Source: Cryobacterium algoritolerans (lineage in GTDB: Bacteria > Actinomycetota > Actinomycetes > Actinomycetales > Microbacteriaceae). From it: a stretch of 49,484 bases of DNA. Below, one piece after another: positions 9,406-17,923 of this stretch. The stretch covers positions 1 through 49,484 of the forward strand of contig NZ_SOFP01000008.1 of assembly GCF_004402785.1 (NCBI RefSeq). The letters run 5' to 3'. The number at the start of each line of letters is the position of its first letter. Within the stretch, counting starts at the first letter, position 1. The position numbers were made by a program, and so were the translations under genes. Under the pieces are notes generated by a model. It had not been told where the DNA came from and did not search any database. It saw only the letters and a list, made by a program, of their open reading frames with translations.

Positions 9406-10646
9406 GGGTGGACGTGCACGCCCTTGCCGACCACTGTGATGCCGGAATCGGTGACGCTGAAGCCCCGGGCCAGGTCGCGGTCGCGGTCGACGCCGATCTC
9501 AGCCCCGGCACCGACGATGACGTCCTTGTCGAGGATCGCCCGGTGCACGACCGCACCCGGCTTGATCTGCACCCGGTCGAAGATGATCGAGTCCACAACC
9601 TTGGCGCCGGAGTCGATCGCGGCCCACGGTCCGAGCACGCTGCGTTCGATATGCGCCCCGGAGATGACACAGCCGAGGGAGACGATCGAGTCGATCATGG
9701 TGCCGAGGGCGCCCTGGGCGTCGCGCACGAACTTCGCCGGCGGCGAGTTCAGCTGCTGGCTGAAGATCGGCCACTTCTGGTTGTAGAGGTTGAAGACGGG
9801 GAGGGCGCTGATCAGGTCCTGGTGAGCCTCGAAGAACGAGTCCATCGTTCCCACATCGCGCCAGTAATCCCGGTCGCGGTCGGTCGAGCCGGGCACCACG
9901 TTGCGCTGCAGGTCGTAGACGCCGGCCTCGCCGCGGGACACGAAGTCCGGAATGATATCGCCGCCCATGTCGTGGCTGGAATCGGTGCGTTCTCCGTCGC
10001 GGAGGACTGCCTCGATCAGCGCGTCGGCGTTGAAGACGTAGTTGCCCATCGAGGCGAAAACCTCGTGCGGGGCGTCAGCCAGGCCGACGGCATCCCTGGG
10101 CTTCTCACGGAAGTCGCGGATATGGTCCGGCGTGGCCGCGTCGACCTCGATGACACCGAACTGGTCGGCCAGCGCGATCGGCTGCCGAATGGCGGCAACG
10201 GTCGCCGCCGCCCCTGAGGCGATGTGGGCGGCGATCATCTGGCTGAAGTCCATGCGGTACACGTGGTCGGCGCCGACGACGACGACGATGTCCGGCTTCT
10301 CGTCGTGGATCAGGTTCAGGCTCTGCAGGATGGCGTCGGCCGAGCCACTGAACCAGCGCTTGCCGAGCCGCTGCTGAGCCGGCACCGAGGCGATATAAGA
10401 GTTGAACAGACCGCCGGAGACATGCCAGGTCTGCGAGACGTGACGGTCCAGGCTGTGCGATTTGTACTGGGTGAGCACAACGATCTGAGTGAGCCCAGAG
10501 TTGATGAGATTGGACAGCGCGAAGTCAATCAACCGGTAGTGGCCGCCGAACGGCACTGCCGGCTTCGCACGGTCCTCGGTCAACGGCATCAGCCGTTTTC
10601 CCTCGCCGCCGGCAAGCACGATTCCAAAGATCTTCTTCGACTCCAT
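9402..10646 (-). CDS. glgC: Glucose-1-phosphate adenylyltransferase GlgC
   Basis: This 414-residue enzyme makes ADP-glucose from glucose-1-phosphate and ATP. The nucleotidyl-transfer loop [18 protein letters not shown] begins near residue 12. [24 protein letters not shown] and IIPDFV are family landmarks, and the C-terminal third is a left-handed beta-helix. ATG 10646 is chosen because the conserved strand [10 protein letters not shown] starts four residues later; the reading frame runs further upstream with no family similarity. It is divergent from the GT4 glycogen gene with an 80-base gap, the same order as mycobacterial glgC/glgM. serB follows with a four-base overlap. Confidence 0.95.
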   Translation of the reverse strand: MESKKIFGIVLAGGEGKRLMPLTEDRAKPAVPFGGHYRLIDFALSNLINSGLTQIVVLTQYKSHSLDRHVSQTWHVSGGLFNSYIASVPAQQRLGKRWFSGSADAILQSLNLIHDEKPDIVVVVGADHVYRMDFSQMIAAHIASGAAATVAAIRQPIALADQFGVIEVDAATPDHIRDFREKPRDAVGLADAPHEVFASMGNYVFNADALIEAVLRDGERTDSSHDMGGDIIPDFVSRGEAGVYDLQRNVVPGSTDRDRDYWRDVGTMDSFFEAHQDLISALPVFNLYNQKWPIFSQQLNSPPAKFVRDAQGALGTMIDSIVSLGCVISGAHIERSVLGPWAAIDSGAKVVDSIIFDRVQIKPGAVVHRAILDKDVIVGAGAEIGVDRDRDLARGFSVTDSGITVVGKGVHVHP

Positions 10647-10726
10647 ACCCTTACAGTAGGACCATCCGGGGCACCGGACCAGCACGCATGGGTGTGTCCA
10701 AGGTCGGGCTGCGCTAGCTTTACTGC

Positions 10727-11908
10727 ATGCGAGTGGATCTGTTGACCAAGGAGTACCCCCCGGAGATTTATGGCGGAGCCGGTGTTCACGTTGCCGAGCT
10801 GGTTCGTGCCCTGCGCACGGACATCGAGGTGGTCGTTCGCTGTTTCGGCGCACCTCGTGACGCCGCCGAGACGTTCGCCTATGGCGTCCCCGCTCAGCTC
10901 GCCGACGCGAATGCGACCCTGGCCACCCTGGGCGTAGACCTGCAGATGGCCCAGGACGTCGAGGGTGCCGATATCGTGCACTCCCACACCTGGTACGCGA
11001 ACGGGGCCGGTCACTTTGCCAAGCTTCTCCACGGCGTGCCGCACGTCGTCACGGCACACAGCCTCGAACCTCTCCGGCCGTGGAAGGCCGAACAGTTGGG
11101 CGGCGGCTACCGGGTGTCGAGTTGGATCGAACGCACCGCGTTTGAGGCCGCGGATGCCGTGATCGCCGTCAGCGACGGCATGCGTCGCGACATCCTCCGC
11201 AGCTATCCGGCGCTGAACGAGGCCCGGGTGCAGACGGTTTACAACGGCATCGATCTCGAACGGTGGAAACCCACCGTCGACCATGACATCGTGCGTCACC
11301 TCGGCATCGACCCGGATCGGCCGGCCGTGGTCTTTGTGGGCCGGATCACCCGGCAGAAGGGCCTGCCCTACCTGTTGCGGGCGGCCGCGGCCCTGCCGGC
11401 CGACGTGCAGTTGGTTCTCTGCGCCGGGGCGCCCGACACACCGGGGATCCTCGCCGAGGTCACCGCGGGGGTGAGGGCGCTACAGCGCGAGCGCACCGGC
11501 GTCGTCTGGATCGACCGGTTGCTCCCGCAGCACGAGCTCGCGGCCGTCCTCACCGCTGGGACGGTCTTCGTCTGCCCGTCGGTGTACGAACCGCTCGGAA
11601 TCGTCAATCTCGAGGCAATGGCCTGCGGGCTGCCCGTTGTCGGCACCGCCACCGGCGGAATCCCCGAGGTCGTCGCCGACGGCGTCACCGGCCGGCTGGT
11701 TCCGATCGACCAGGCCACTGACGGCACGGGCACCCCGATCGACCCTGAGCGGTTCGTCGCGGACCTGGCCGGAACCCTGGCCGAGGTGCTGTCCGATCCC
11801 GAACTCGCAGCCCGGATGGGCCGCGCCGGTCGGGTCCGCGCTGAGGAAATGTTCAGCTGGAGCCGGATCGCCACCCGCACCCGGGAGATCTACGCCTCGC
11901 TGCTCTAG
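10727..11908 (+). CDS. glgA: GT4 glycogen synthase / maltose-1-phosphate synthase (GlgA/GlgM type)
   Basis: This 393-residue GT-B glycosyltransferase of family GT4 is the actinobacterial enzyme usually named GlgA. It shows [20 protein letters not shown] at the donor loop (residues 8-27), [11 protein letters not shown] at the hinge and [20 protein letters not shown] with the conserved E-x7-E. The mycobacterial counterpart beside glgC (Rv1212c, GlgM) joins ADP-glucose to glucose-1-phosphate to give maltose-1-phosphate for the GlgE route. I infer the same role is possible here, but plain glycogen synthase activity cannot be excluded. No clear Shine-Dalgarno precedes the ATG. Confidence 0.9.
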   Translation: MRVDLLTKEYPPEIYGGAGVHVAELVRALRTDIEVVVRCFGAPRDAAETFAYGVPAQLADANATLATLGVDLQMAQDVEGADIVHSHTWYANGAGHFAKLLHGVPHVVTAHSLEPLRPWKAEQLGGGYRVSSWIERTAFEAADAVIAVSDGMRRDILRSYPALNEARVQTVYNGIDLERWKPTVDHDIVRHLGIDPDRPAVVFVGRITRQKGLPYLLRAAAALPADVQLVLCAGAPDTPGILAEVTAGVRALQRERTGVVWIDRLLPQHELAAVLTAGTVFVCPSVYEPLGIVNLEAMACGLPVVGTATGGIPEVVADGVTGRLVPIDQATDGTGTPIDPERFVADLAGTLAEVLSDPELAARMGRAGRVRAEEMFSWSRIATRTREIYASLL

Positions 11909-11959
11909 CGACCGACAGTGGCGTGTCCGGCGCCCGGCGACGGCAGATAACATGGCTGT

Positions 11960-12742
11960 ATGGTCAACGTTCTTCACTTCACCGACGTCTCCGTCGTCCG
12001 GGCTGGCACAACCATCCTCGACTCAGTGAATTGGAGTGTCGAAGACAATCAGCGCTGGGTGATCCTCGGCCCGAACGGCGCGGGCAAGACGACGCTGCTG
12101 CAGATCGCTGCCGCCCTGATCCACCCGTCGAGCGGTCGCGCCGAGGTTCTCGAAGAGCCGATCGGCGGCACCGACCTGTTCGAGCTTCGTCCGCGGATCG
12201 GCTTCGCGTCGACCGCGATGGCCCGCAAGGTTCCCGCCAACGAGAAGGTCCTCGATGTCGTCATGACGGCCGCGTACTCGGTGACGGGTCGCTGGAACGA
12301 GGAGTACGAGACGATCGACGAGCGCCGCGCCCAGCGTGTTCTTGCCGAATGGCGCCTCGACCACCTCGCCGACCGCAAATTCGGCACGCTCAGCGACGGC
12401 GAGCAGAAGCGCGTGCAGATCGCACGCTCGATCATGACCGACCCTGAGGTTCTCCTCCTGGACGAACCGGCCGCCAGCCTCGACCTCGGCGCCCGGGAAG
12501 AACTACTTCGCCTGCTCGGCGGCTTCGCGAGCGAACCGAAGTCACCGGCCATCATCATGGTCACCCACCATGTCGAGGAGATCCCCGTCGGTTTCACGCA
12601 CGTGCTGCTCCTGTCCGACGGCCACGTGGTCAGTGCCGGTCCCCTCGCCGAGGCGCTCACCGCGGAGGCGCTCACCGAGGCCTTCGGGCTTGTGATCGAA
12701 TTGCAAGAGTCCGACGGGCGCTTCACCGCGCGGGCGGCCTGA
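11960..12742 (+). CDS. Orphan soluble ABC ATPase
   Basis: This 260-residue single ABC domain has Walker A GPNGAGKTTLLQIAA (residues 37-51), a slightly altered signature LSDGEQKRVQIARS (Asp in place of the first Gly) and Walker B VLLLDEPAASLDL, followed by the switch His in MVTHHVEEIP. It resembles the YlmA/ModF-like group of ATPases with no membrane partner. None of the neighbours encodes a permease or binding protein. A hairpin at 12745-12786 follows the stop. Whether it joins a distant transporter or works alone is unknown. Confidence 0.85.
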   Translation: MVNVLHFTDVSVVRAGTTILDSVNWSVEDNQRWVILGPNGAGKTTLLQIAAALIHPSSGRAEVLEEPIGGTDLFELRPRIGFASTAMARKVPANEKVLDVVMTAAYSVTGRWNEEYETIDERRAQRVLAEWRLDHLADRKFGTLSDGEQKRVQIARSIMTDPEVLLLDEPAASLDLGAREELLRLLGGFASEPKSPAIIMVTHHVEEIPVGFTHVLLLSDGHVVSAGPLAEALTAEALTEAFGLVIELQESDGRFTARAA

Positions 12743-12744
12743 CC

Positions 12745-12786
12745 AACCCGACCCCCCGACGAAATGGCCGTCGCAGCGGTCGGGTT
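12745..12786 (+). terminator. Hairpin after the orphan ABC ATPase
   Basis: Perfect 9-base arms aacccgacc (12745-12753) and ggtcgggtt (12778-12786) enclose a smaller CGAC/GTCG pair. It starts two bases after the stop codon. No T-run follows, so it may be a weak terminator or a processing stem. Confidence 0.55.
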
Positions 12787-12795
12787 CTGCTAAAC

Positions 12796-12825
12796 TTGAC
12801 AGTCGGTCCTACGACCGCATAGTTT
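12796..12825 (+). promoter_or_regulatory. Probable promoter of rpmE2
   Basis: A perfect -35 box ttgaca (12796-12801) is followed after 18 bases by a -10-like tagttt (12820-12825). The spacer holds an inverted repeat cggtc-ctac-gaccg (12804-12817), which could be an operator. Type B L31 genes are often Zur-repressed in actinobacteria, but the AT-rich Zur box known from other actinobacteria is not visible here. Confidence 0.6.
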
Positions 12826-12838
12826 TTCTGCCGCATCT

Positions 12839-12856
12839 GGCGAGACTGTTCTCGCC
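12839..12856 (+). promoter_or_regulatory. Leader hairpin upstream of rpmE2
   Basis: A perfect 18-base hairpin, ggcgaga-ctgt-tctcgcc, lies in the predicted rpmE2 leader 45 bases before the start codon. It has no T-run. It could be a binding site for autogenous control by L31 or simply an RNA-stabilising stem. Confidence 0.45.
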
Positions 12857-12901
12857 AATCGAAGCGCACCTCACCAATCGAACAGCAATAAGGAAGTCTT
12901 C

Positions 12902-13153
12902 ATGAAGTCTGACATTCACCCCACGTACGCTCCCGTGGTTTTCCGCGACCTCGCGTCGGGTGCGACGTTCCTTACCCGTTCGACGGTCTCCAGCTCGAAG
13001 ACCATCGACTGGGAAGACGGCGCCACCTACCCGGTCATCGACGTGGAAATTTCCTCCGAGTCACACCCGTTCTACACCGGCAAGCAGCGCATCATGGACT
13101 CCGCCGGACGGGTCGAGAAGTTCAACTCGCGGTACAAGGGCTTCGGCAAGTAA
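12902..13153 (+). CDS. rpmE2: Ribosomal protein bL31, type B (zinc-free)
   Basis: This 83-residue protein is bL31 type B. It begins [20 protein letters not shown], and the family-typical [10 protein letters not shown] is followed by [14 protein letters not shown] at the end. The zinc-binding Cys pairs of type A L31 are absent, so this is the C-minus form that can replace the zinc form when zinc is scarce. The ribosome site aaggaag lies just upstream. It has its own promoter-like boxes and leader hairpin, and a strong hairpin follows. Confidence 0.97.
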   Translation: MKSDIHPTYAPVVFRDLASGATFLTRSTVSSSKTIDWEDGATYPVIDVEISSESHPFYTGKQRIMDSAGRVEKFNSRYKGFGK

Positions 13154-13189
13154 CCAGGCCCCAGCCTTGCGGCGGCAAGCCGCAACGCA

Positions 13190-13229
13190 ACACAGAAGGC
13201 GACCAGCTTCGGCTGGCCGCCTTCTGTGT
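13190..13229. terminator. Strong hairpin between convergent rpmE2 and exonuclease genes
   Basis: Eighteen-base arms with one mismatch (13190-13207 and 13212-13229) enclose a ttcg tetraloop. Placed between two convergent genes, it can act on both strands. There is no clear T-run on either side, as is common in high-GC actinobacteria. Confidence 0.8.
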
Positions 13230-13264
13230 ATCTCCGGGAGGACTGTACCCCGGTGAGGTTCGGG

Positions 13265-13957
13265 TCAGCGCTCCGGCCAGCCGCCGGATGCCACGAACTC
13301 CGGGTCGCGTTCCCGGCGCATGTAGGCCTGAAAACTCTCGGCCTGCTCGAGAGACCACTTTGCCTGCAGATCATGCAGCTCTGACACGGTGACCGGGAGC
13401 TTGCTCGCGTGGGCGCGCGCGATTGCCTGCGCCACCCGACCGGCAGCGATCGCATCCGCACCGGCATCGTGCGCGTCGTCGAGGGAGACGCCGTAGAAGG
13501 CGCTGGTGACCTCCAGGGTGCGCTTTCCCTTGCGGTACCGGTCGACGGCCTTGTCGATCACGAGCGGATCCACCACGGGCGACGGCGCCACGAGCGGAGT
13601 GACCCCGTGACGCAGCGACTCCCGGTTGAGCAGGGTGAGGTCGTAGGGCGCGTTGTAGGCGACCAAGGGAAGGCCACGGTCGAAGTGCTCGCGGATGGTC
13701 GCGACGATCTCGGCAACCCCTTCGGCGGCCCCGCGGCCGTTCTCCGCCGCGTACTCGGTCGTGATGCCGTGCACATTCGTGGCCTGGGCGGGAATCTCGA
13801 TGCCGGGGTCGAGCAGCCAGTCCACCCGTTCGAGTACCTCCCCGGCCCGGTCGATGACGGCCACGGTCGCCGAGACGATTCGGCTCGTCTCCACGTCGAT
13901 GCCGGTCGTCTCGAGGTCGAATACGGCCAGGGTGTCGCTCCAATTGCTCATGGACAC
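13265..13957 (-). CDS. DEDDh 3'-5' exonuclease (DnaQ epsilon-like)
   Basis: This 230-residue exonuclease of the RNase T/DnaQ fold has the four acidic sites in LAVFDLETTGIDVETSRIVS (Asp and Glu of Exo I), HGITTEY (near residue 64), VAYNAPYDLTLLN (Exo II) and DDAHDAGADAIAAGRVA (Exo III with His and Asp). Stand-alone copies like this are common in actinobacteria and annotated as epsilon-like subunits, but the polymerase contact is not established. The start is GTG 13957 or ATG 13951; both leave the catalytic core intact. Confidence 0.9.
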   Translation of the reverse strand: MSMSNWSDTLAVFDLETTGIDVETSRIVSATVAVIDRAGEVLERVDWLLDPGIEIPAQATNVHGITTEYAAENGRGAAEGVAEIVATIREHFDRGLPLVAYNAPYDLTLLNRESLRHGVTPLVAPSPVVDPLVIDKAVDRYRKGKRTLEVTSAFYGVSLDDAHDAGADAIAAGRVAQAIARAHASKLPVTVSELHDLQAKWSLEQAESFQAYMRRERDPEFVASGGWPER

Positions 13958-14185
13958 AGCCTATGGGCGACCACCGTCACTGCTCGGCTGCCACTCCTGC
14001 CGAGGAGCATCGTCCCCGGCTGGTCGCCGAAATTCGTGCCGGACCGCCTGTATTCGCGGGTGAACGCTCGGACTGACTCGTGGGCGCTGGCCGGCACCCG
14101 AATGGCGCCCAGGCCGAACGTCGGTGCCGGGACCGGGACCGGGTCTGTCCAGCCCGATTGGAAAGTCAGCCCTAAACTGGGTCCA

Positions 14186-15085
14186 ATGAACGTTCCTTCG
14201 CCTTATCACGAACTGCTCGCTGGGATTCCCGTCACCGTGCACACCGTGACCGTGCTCGGAAGCGACACCCGGTACTGGGAGTATGGCGACCAGGCAGCGA
14301 CCACGACGATCCTGATGGTGCACGGGTTCCGGGGCGACCATCACGGCCTCGAGCCGGTCGTCGCCCAGCTCCCCGGCTTGCGGATCATCTCCCCGGACCT
14401 TCCCGGCTTCGGGGAATCGGGCCCGCTTACCCCGATCCGGCACGACATCGCCGGTTACGGTCGCTGGCTGTCCGAACTCGTCAACGCCCTGGCGATCCCC
14501 GGGCGCACGGTCATCCTCGGGCACTCGTTCGGATCGATCATCGTGGCCGCCGCGGTCGCGGGCGGCCTCACCGCCGACGAGGTCGTGCTCGTGAACCCGA
14601 TCGCCGCTCCTGCGCTCTCGGGGCCGCGCGGCATCCTGACCCGCCTGGCCGTGTTCTACTACTGGGCGGCGGCGAAACTGCCCGAGCGGCTCGGTTTCGC
14701 CTTGCTCCGCAACCGCGTGATCGTGCGGGTGATGAGCATCACGATGGTCAAGACCGGCGACCGGGACCTGCGTCGTTGGATCCACAATCAGCACGATCGG
14801 TACTTCTCCGCGTTCGCCGACCGCGCGGTCGTGCTAGAAGCGTTCACCGCGTCGGTGGGCTCCGACGTGAGTGAGTTCGCCGCCGCCATCTCGCAACCCA
14901 CACTGCTCGTCGCAGCCGATAAGGACGACATCACCCCGGTCGCGGCCCAGCACCGGCTGCAGGCGCTGTTCCCGGATGCGAGCCTTCGGGTGATCCCCGA
15001 TGTCGGCCACCTGATCCACTATGAGGTTCCCGCCCAGGCCGCGGAGGAGATCCGCCGTTTCCTCGCCCGGGAGTCGCCGGAATGA
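14186..15085 (+). CDS. Alpha/beta-fold hydrolase
   Basis: This 299-residue alpha/beta hydrolase has the oxyanion-side HGFRGDHHGLEPVV, the nucleophile elbow GHSFGS (Ser near residue 113), the acid Asp in VAADKDDITPV and the His in VGHLIHYEVP. A helical lid lies between residues 145 and 230. ATG 14186 is chosen because the fold begins about 40 residues later; the open frame extends far upstream only as an artefact of high GC. The next gene, a GT4 glycosyltransferase, overlaps by four bases, so the pair is one operon. The substrate is unknown. Confidence 0.88.
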   Translation: MNVPSPYHELLAGIPVTVHTVTVLGSDTRYWEYGDQAATTTILMVHGFRGDHHGLEPVVAQLPGLRIISPDLPGFGESGPLTPIRHDIAGYGRWLSELVNALAIPGRTVILGHSFGSIIVAAAVAGGLTADEVVLVNPIAAPALSGPRGILTRLAVFYYWAAAKLPERLGFALLRNRVIVRVMSITMVKTGDRDLRRWIHNQHDRYFSAFADRAVVLEAFTASVGSDVSEFAAAISQPTLLVAADKDDITPVAAQHRLQALFPDASLRVIPDVGHLIHYEVPAQAAEEIRRFLARESPE

Positions 15086-16152
15086 AGATCGTGTTCGATT
15101 GCCGTTATACCCGGTACGACCGACACGACGGCATCAGCCGGTACACCGCGGGTCTGGTCACCGAACTGGGCAAGCTGCACCCCGTGATCATGCTGATCAG
15201 CGACCACCGGCAGCTCCCTCTCCTGCCTGCCCTGCCCTGGCAGCTCGTGAGCGGCCCCACCGGCATCCGTGAACCGCTCGTCGCCCGCCAGGTCAACCGG
15301 CTGCATCCCGACGTCGTCTTCAGCCCCATGCAGACCATGGGGTCCTGGGGCCGTCGGTACCGGCTGATCCTCACCGTGCACGATCTGATCTACTACCGCA
15401 ACCGCACCCCGCCGCGCGATTTCCCCGCCGCGGTCCGCCTGCTTTGGCGCCTCTATCACCTGGCCTGGTGGCCGCAGCGGATGCTCCTGAACCGTGCCGA
15501 CGCGATCGTCACGGTCTCGGCGACCACCGGCGACCTGATCCGGGACCACCACCTCACCCACCGGCCCGTCACCGTGGTCCCCAACGCGGCCGGCGCTCTC
15601 AGCGCGGCTCCCGTGCGGCGCACGACGCCCGAGACGGGACGGCTCGTCTACATGGGCTCGTTCATGCCGTACAAGAACGTCGACACGCTCGTTCGGGCCG
15701 TTGCCGGGCTGCCGGGCCACGAACTGCACCTGATGAGCAGGGTCGGCGAGTCCGAGCGTGCACGGTTGGTCAAGCTCGCCCCTCAGGCGAGGCTGGTCTT
15801 CCACGACGGCGCCAGCGATGACGAGTACGCCGCGGTGCTCCGCGGTGCGACGGCGCTGGTCACCGCCTCCCTGGACGAGGGCTTCGGAATTCCCCTGGTC
15901 GAGGCGATGAGCCAGGGGATCCCCATCGTCGTCAGCGACATACCGATCTTCCGCGAGATCGGGGGGGACGCGGCACTCTACTTCGACCCGTCCAGCCCGG
16001 AGGCCCTTGCCGCGGCGATCACCCGGCTCGACCAGCCGGGGGAGTGGGCCGAACGTTCACGGCTCTCCGTCACCCTGGCGGCCCGGTTCACCTGGGCGGC
16101 TTCGGCCCGGAAGCTCCTGGACCTGATCACCGCCACGGCAGCGCCGCACTGA
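15082..16152 (+). CDS. GT4-family glycosyltransferase
   Basis: This 356-residue GT-B fold glycosyltransferase begins with CRYTRYDRHDGISRYTAGL, typical of the mannosyltransferase-like GT4 group (residues 7-25). The C-terminal domain has YMGSFMPYKNVDTLVRAV and the donor-binding LDEGFGIPLVEAMSQGIPIV with E-x7-E. Such enzymes use nucleotide sugars to build surface glycans or glycolipids. It is translationally coupled (ATGA overlap) to the alpha/beta hydrolase. No other polysaccharide genes are adjacent, so the acceptor is unknown. A 21-bp tandem repeat begins 12 bases after its stop. Confidence 0.87.
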   Translation: MKIVFDCRYTRYDRHDGISRYTAGLVTELGKLHPVIMLISDHRQLPLLPALPWQLVSGPTGIREPLVARQVNRLHPDVVFSPMQTMGSWGRRYRLILTVHDLIYYRNRTPPRDFPAAVRLLWRLYHLAWWPQRMLLNRADAIVTVSATTGDLIRDHHLTHRPVTVVPNAAGALSAAPVRRTTPETGRLVYMGSFMPYKNVDTLVRAVAGLPGHELHLMSRVGESERARLVKLAPQARLVFHDGASDDEYAAVLRGATALVTASLDEGFGIPLVEAMSQGIPIVVSDIPIFREIGGDAALYFDPSSPEALAAAITRLDQPGEWAERSRLSVTLAARFTWAASARKLLDLITATAAPH

Positions 16153-16164
16153 CCCGGCCGGTCT

Positions 16165-16332
16165 CTGTGGCGCTCGGCCGGTGTCCTGTGGCGCTCGGCC
16201 GGTGTCCTTCGGCGCTCGGCCGGTGTCCTGTGGCGCTCGGCCGGTGTCCTTCGGCGCTCGGCCGGTGTCCTGTGGCGCTCGGCCGGTGTCCTTCGGCGCT
16301 CGGCCGGTGTCCTTCGGCGCTCAGCCGGTGTA
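16165..16332. repeat. 21-bp tandem repeat, eight copies, ending in the histidine-phosphatase stop codon
   Basis: Eight contiguous 21-base units start at 16165, 16186, 16207, 16228, 16249, 16270, 16291 and 16312. Each is built on ggcgctcggccggtgtc preceded by ctgt or cttc. The two variants largely alternate, suggesting a 42-bp dimer expansion. The last unit is diverged and contains the stop codon of the convergent minus-strand phosphatase (16321-16323), where TGA replaces the CGA of the other copies. Read on the minus strand in that frame, each unit would add TPAER plus R/H-R. Confidence 0.97.
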
Positions 16333-16920
16333 GTGCGTGTTCTCGGCGAAGGTGCGCACGGTCGCATCGAAGTACTCGAGTTCGAGCCCCCCGTCACGCC
16401 AGACGAAATCGTGCACCGACCCGTTGGCGATGATCTCGTCGTGGCGGGGTCGCTCGCCGCCCGTACTGTTGCGGATCAAGGTGCCGATCACGCCGCCGTG
16501 ACAGACGACAAGGACGGACTGGCCGGGCCTGGCCGCGGCGACACGGCCGAGGGCCGGCAGCACCCGGTCCAGTACCTCCTGGCGCGTCTCCAGTCCGGGC
16601 ACGGCCACGCCGTTGGGGAAACGGGACTGCCGCTCGGCGAAGGTGAGTCCCTCGATCTGGCCATGGTGTCGCTCGGTGAGCGCCTCGAACACCTCCGGCT
16701 GCGCCAGTTCGAGCTCACCGGCGATGATCCGCGCGGTCTCGTGCGCCCGGTCAAGAGGGCTCGTCACGATCGCGTCCCAGTGTCGGCTTCGCAGCCGCAG
16801 GCCCGTCTCCGCGGCCTGGGCTCGTCCGGTCGAGTTGAGCGGGATATCCGTGCTGCCCTGGATCCTGGTGCGCAGGTTCCACTCGGTCTGCCCGTGGCGC
16901 ACTATCGAGAGTCTGGTCAT
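16321..16920 (-). CDS. Histidine phosphatase family protein (phosphoglycerate-mutase fold)
   Basis: This 199-residue protein has the catalytic RHG in LSIVRHGQTEWNLRTRIQGS (residues 4-23), the acid ALTERHHGQIEGLT region and the second His in VLVVCHGGVIGTL. The family includes broad phosphatases such as GpmB-like and CobC-like enzymes; the substrate is unknown. ATG 16920 fits best, with ggaacgg upstream and the RHG motif at the usual distance. An upstream TTG overlapping the sirtuin stop is possible. The downstream end sits in an eight-copy repeat. Confidence 0.88.
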   Translation of the reverse strand: MTRLSIVRHGQTEWNLRTRIQGSTDIPLNSTGRAQAAETGLRLRSRHWDAIVTSPLDRAHETARIIAGELELAQPEVFEALTERHHGQIEGLTFAERQSRFPNGVAVPGLETRQEVLDRVLPALGRVAAARPGQSVLVVCHGGVIGTLIRNSTGGERPRHDEIIANGSVHDFVWRDGGLELEYFDATVRTFAENTHYTG

Positions 16921-16954
16921 TGCCGCCGTTCCGTCATCGTGCATGGACCGGGGA

Positions 16955-17806
16955 TCAGTCGACAAGTCGGGCCGCGAGGCCCGCGAGCGTCTCCGACGTC
17001 CCGGCCTCCAGTTTAATCAGCGCCCGGCCGTCGCCCTTGGTGACCCCGCGGTTGATGACGACGATCGGCAGCTTGCGACGCCTGGCCTGTTCGAGCAGGC
17101 GGATGCCCGAATTCACCACCAGGGAGGACCCGGCAATCACGAGGGCTTCCGCCCCGGCCACCAGCGCGGTGGCCTCGGTGAACTTGACGGTCGGCACCAG
17201 CTCTCCGAAGAAGACGACGTTGGGCTTGAGCATGCCACCGCACACCGTGCAGGCCGGGATGATAAATCCCTCCGCATCGGCGACCTCGACGTCGCCGTCG
17301 GGCGCCACCCTCAGGGCCTCGGGTGTGCCGAGTAACGGATTGTCTTCTTCGAGGCGGGCCGCGACACTGTCCCGGCCGAATGCCTGGCCGCAGGCGAGGC
17401 ACACGACAAGGTCCATCGACCCGTGCAGGTCGACGACATGCCGGGATCCGGCCCTCGTGTGCAGGCCGTCGACGTTCTGCGTGATCACCCCTGAGATGGC
17501 GCCGTGCTGCTCCAGCCGCGCCAGCGACCGGTGGCCGAGGTTCGGTTCGGCCGCCCGGAACCGACGCCAGCCGAGATGGCTGCCCGCCCAATAACGTTTC
17601 CGCGCCCGCTCGTCATCGACGAAGGTCTGGAAGTTCATCGGGGTGCGCACCGGAGCACCCTTGCCCCGGTAGTCGGGGATGCCGGAATCGGTGCTCATCC
17701 CGGCGCCAGTGAGCACCGCGGTCTGCTTGCCGCGCAAGAGTTCCGCGACGGTGTCCAGTGCCTCGGCGGCGACCGCGTCGGAGACCGGAATCGTCTCGGT
17801 GGTCAT
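16955..17806 (-). CDS. SIR2-family NAD-dependent protein deacylase
   Basis: This 283-residue sirtuin has the NAD-binding GAGMSTDSGIPDYRG (residues 34-48), TQNVDGLHTRAGSRHV, the catalytic His in VVDLHGSMDLVVC and two zinc pairs (CLACG and CTVCGG). FGELVPTVKF and IAGSSLVVNSG complete the fold. Sirtuins remove acyl groups from lysines using NAD; targets here are unknown. The gene reads into the histidine phosphatase with 34 bases between stop and the chosen start, so an operon is likely. It faces away from the SpoU gene. Confidence 0.93.
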   Translation of the reverse strand: MTTETIPVSDAVAAEALDTVAELLRGKQTAVLTGAGMSTDSGIPDYRGKGAPVRTPMNFQTFVDDERARKRYWAGSHLGWRRFRAAEPNLGHRSLARLEQHGAISGVITQNVDGLHTRAGSRHVVDLHGSMDLVVCLACGQAFGRDSVAARLEEDNPLLGTPEALRVAPDGDVEVADAEGFIIPACTVCGGMLKPNVVFFGELVPTVKFTEATALVAGAEALVIAGSSLVVNSGIRLLEQARRRKLPIVVINRGVTKGDGRALIKLEAGTSETLAGLAARLVD

Positions 17807-17923
17807 GGTGCTCCATCCTCTGTACCTTCGAGTCTAAACTCGCGGGTTTTGATGTGGGTGACAGATCCGGGTGAGAGACCTGACAGGCTGGAGGCGCTCA
17901 TTCCCTCGAAAGGCGCCATCGCT

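Noticed and set aside
13409..15085. Very long plus-strand open frame including the alpha/beta hydrolase
   Set aside because: The first 259 codons overlap the exonuclease gene on the other strand and have no family-like sequence; the hydrolase starts at 14186.
16165..16332. CRISPR array
   Set aside because: The copies are contiguous with no spacers and overlap a stop codon; no cas genes are present.
15978..16397. Minus-strand frame with repeating TPAER units as a repetitive protein
   Set aside because: It is the translation of the 21-bp tandem repeat and runs in the shadow of two real genes, with no start context.
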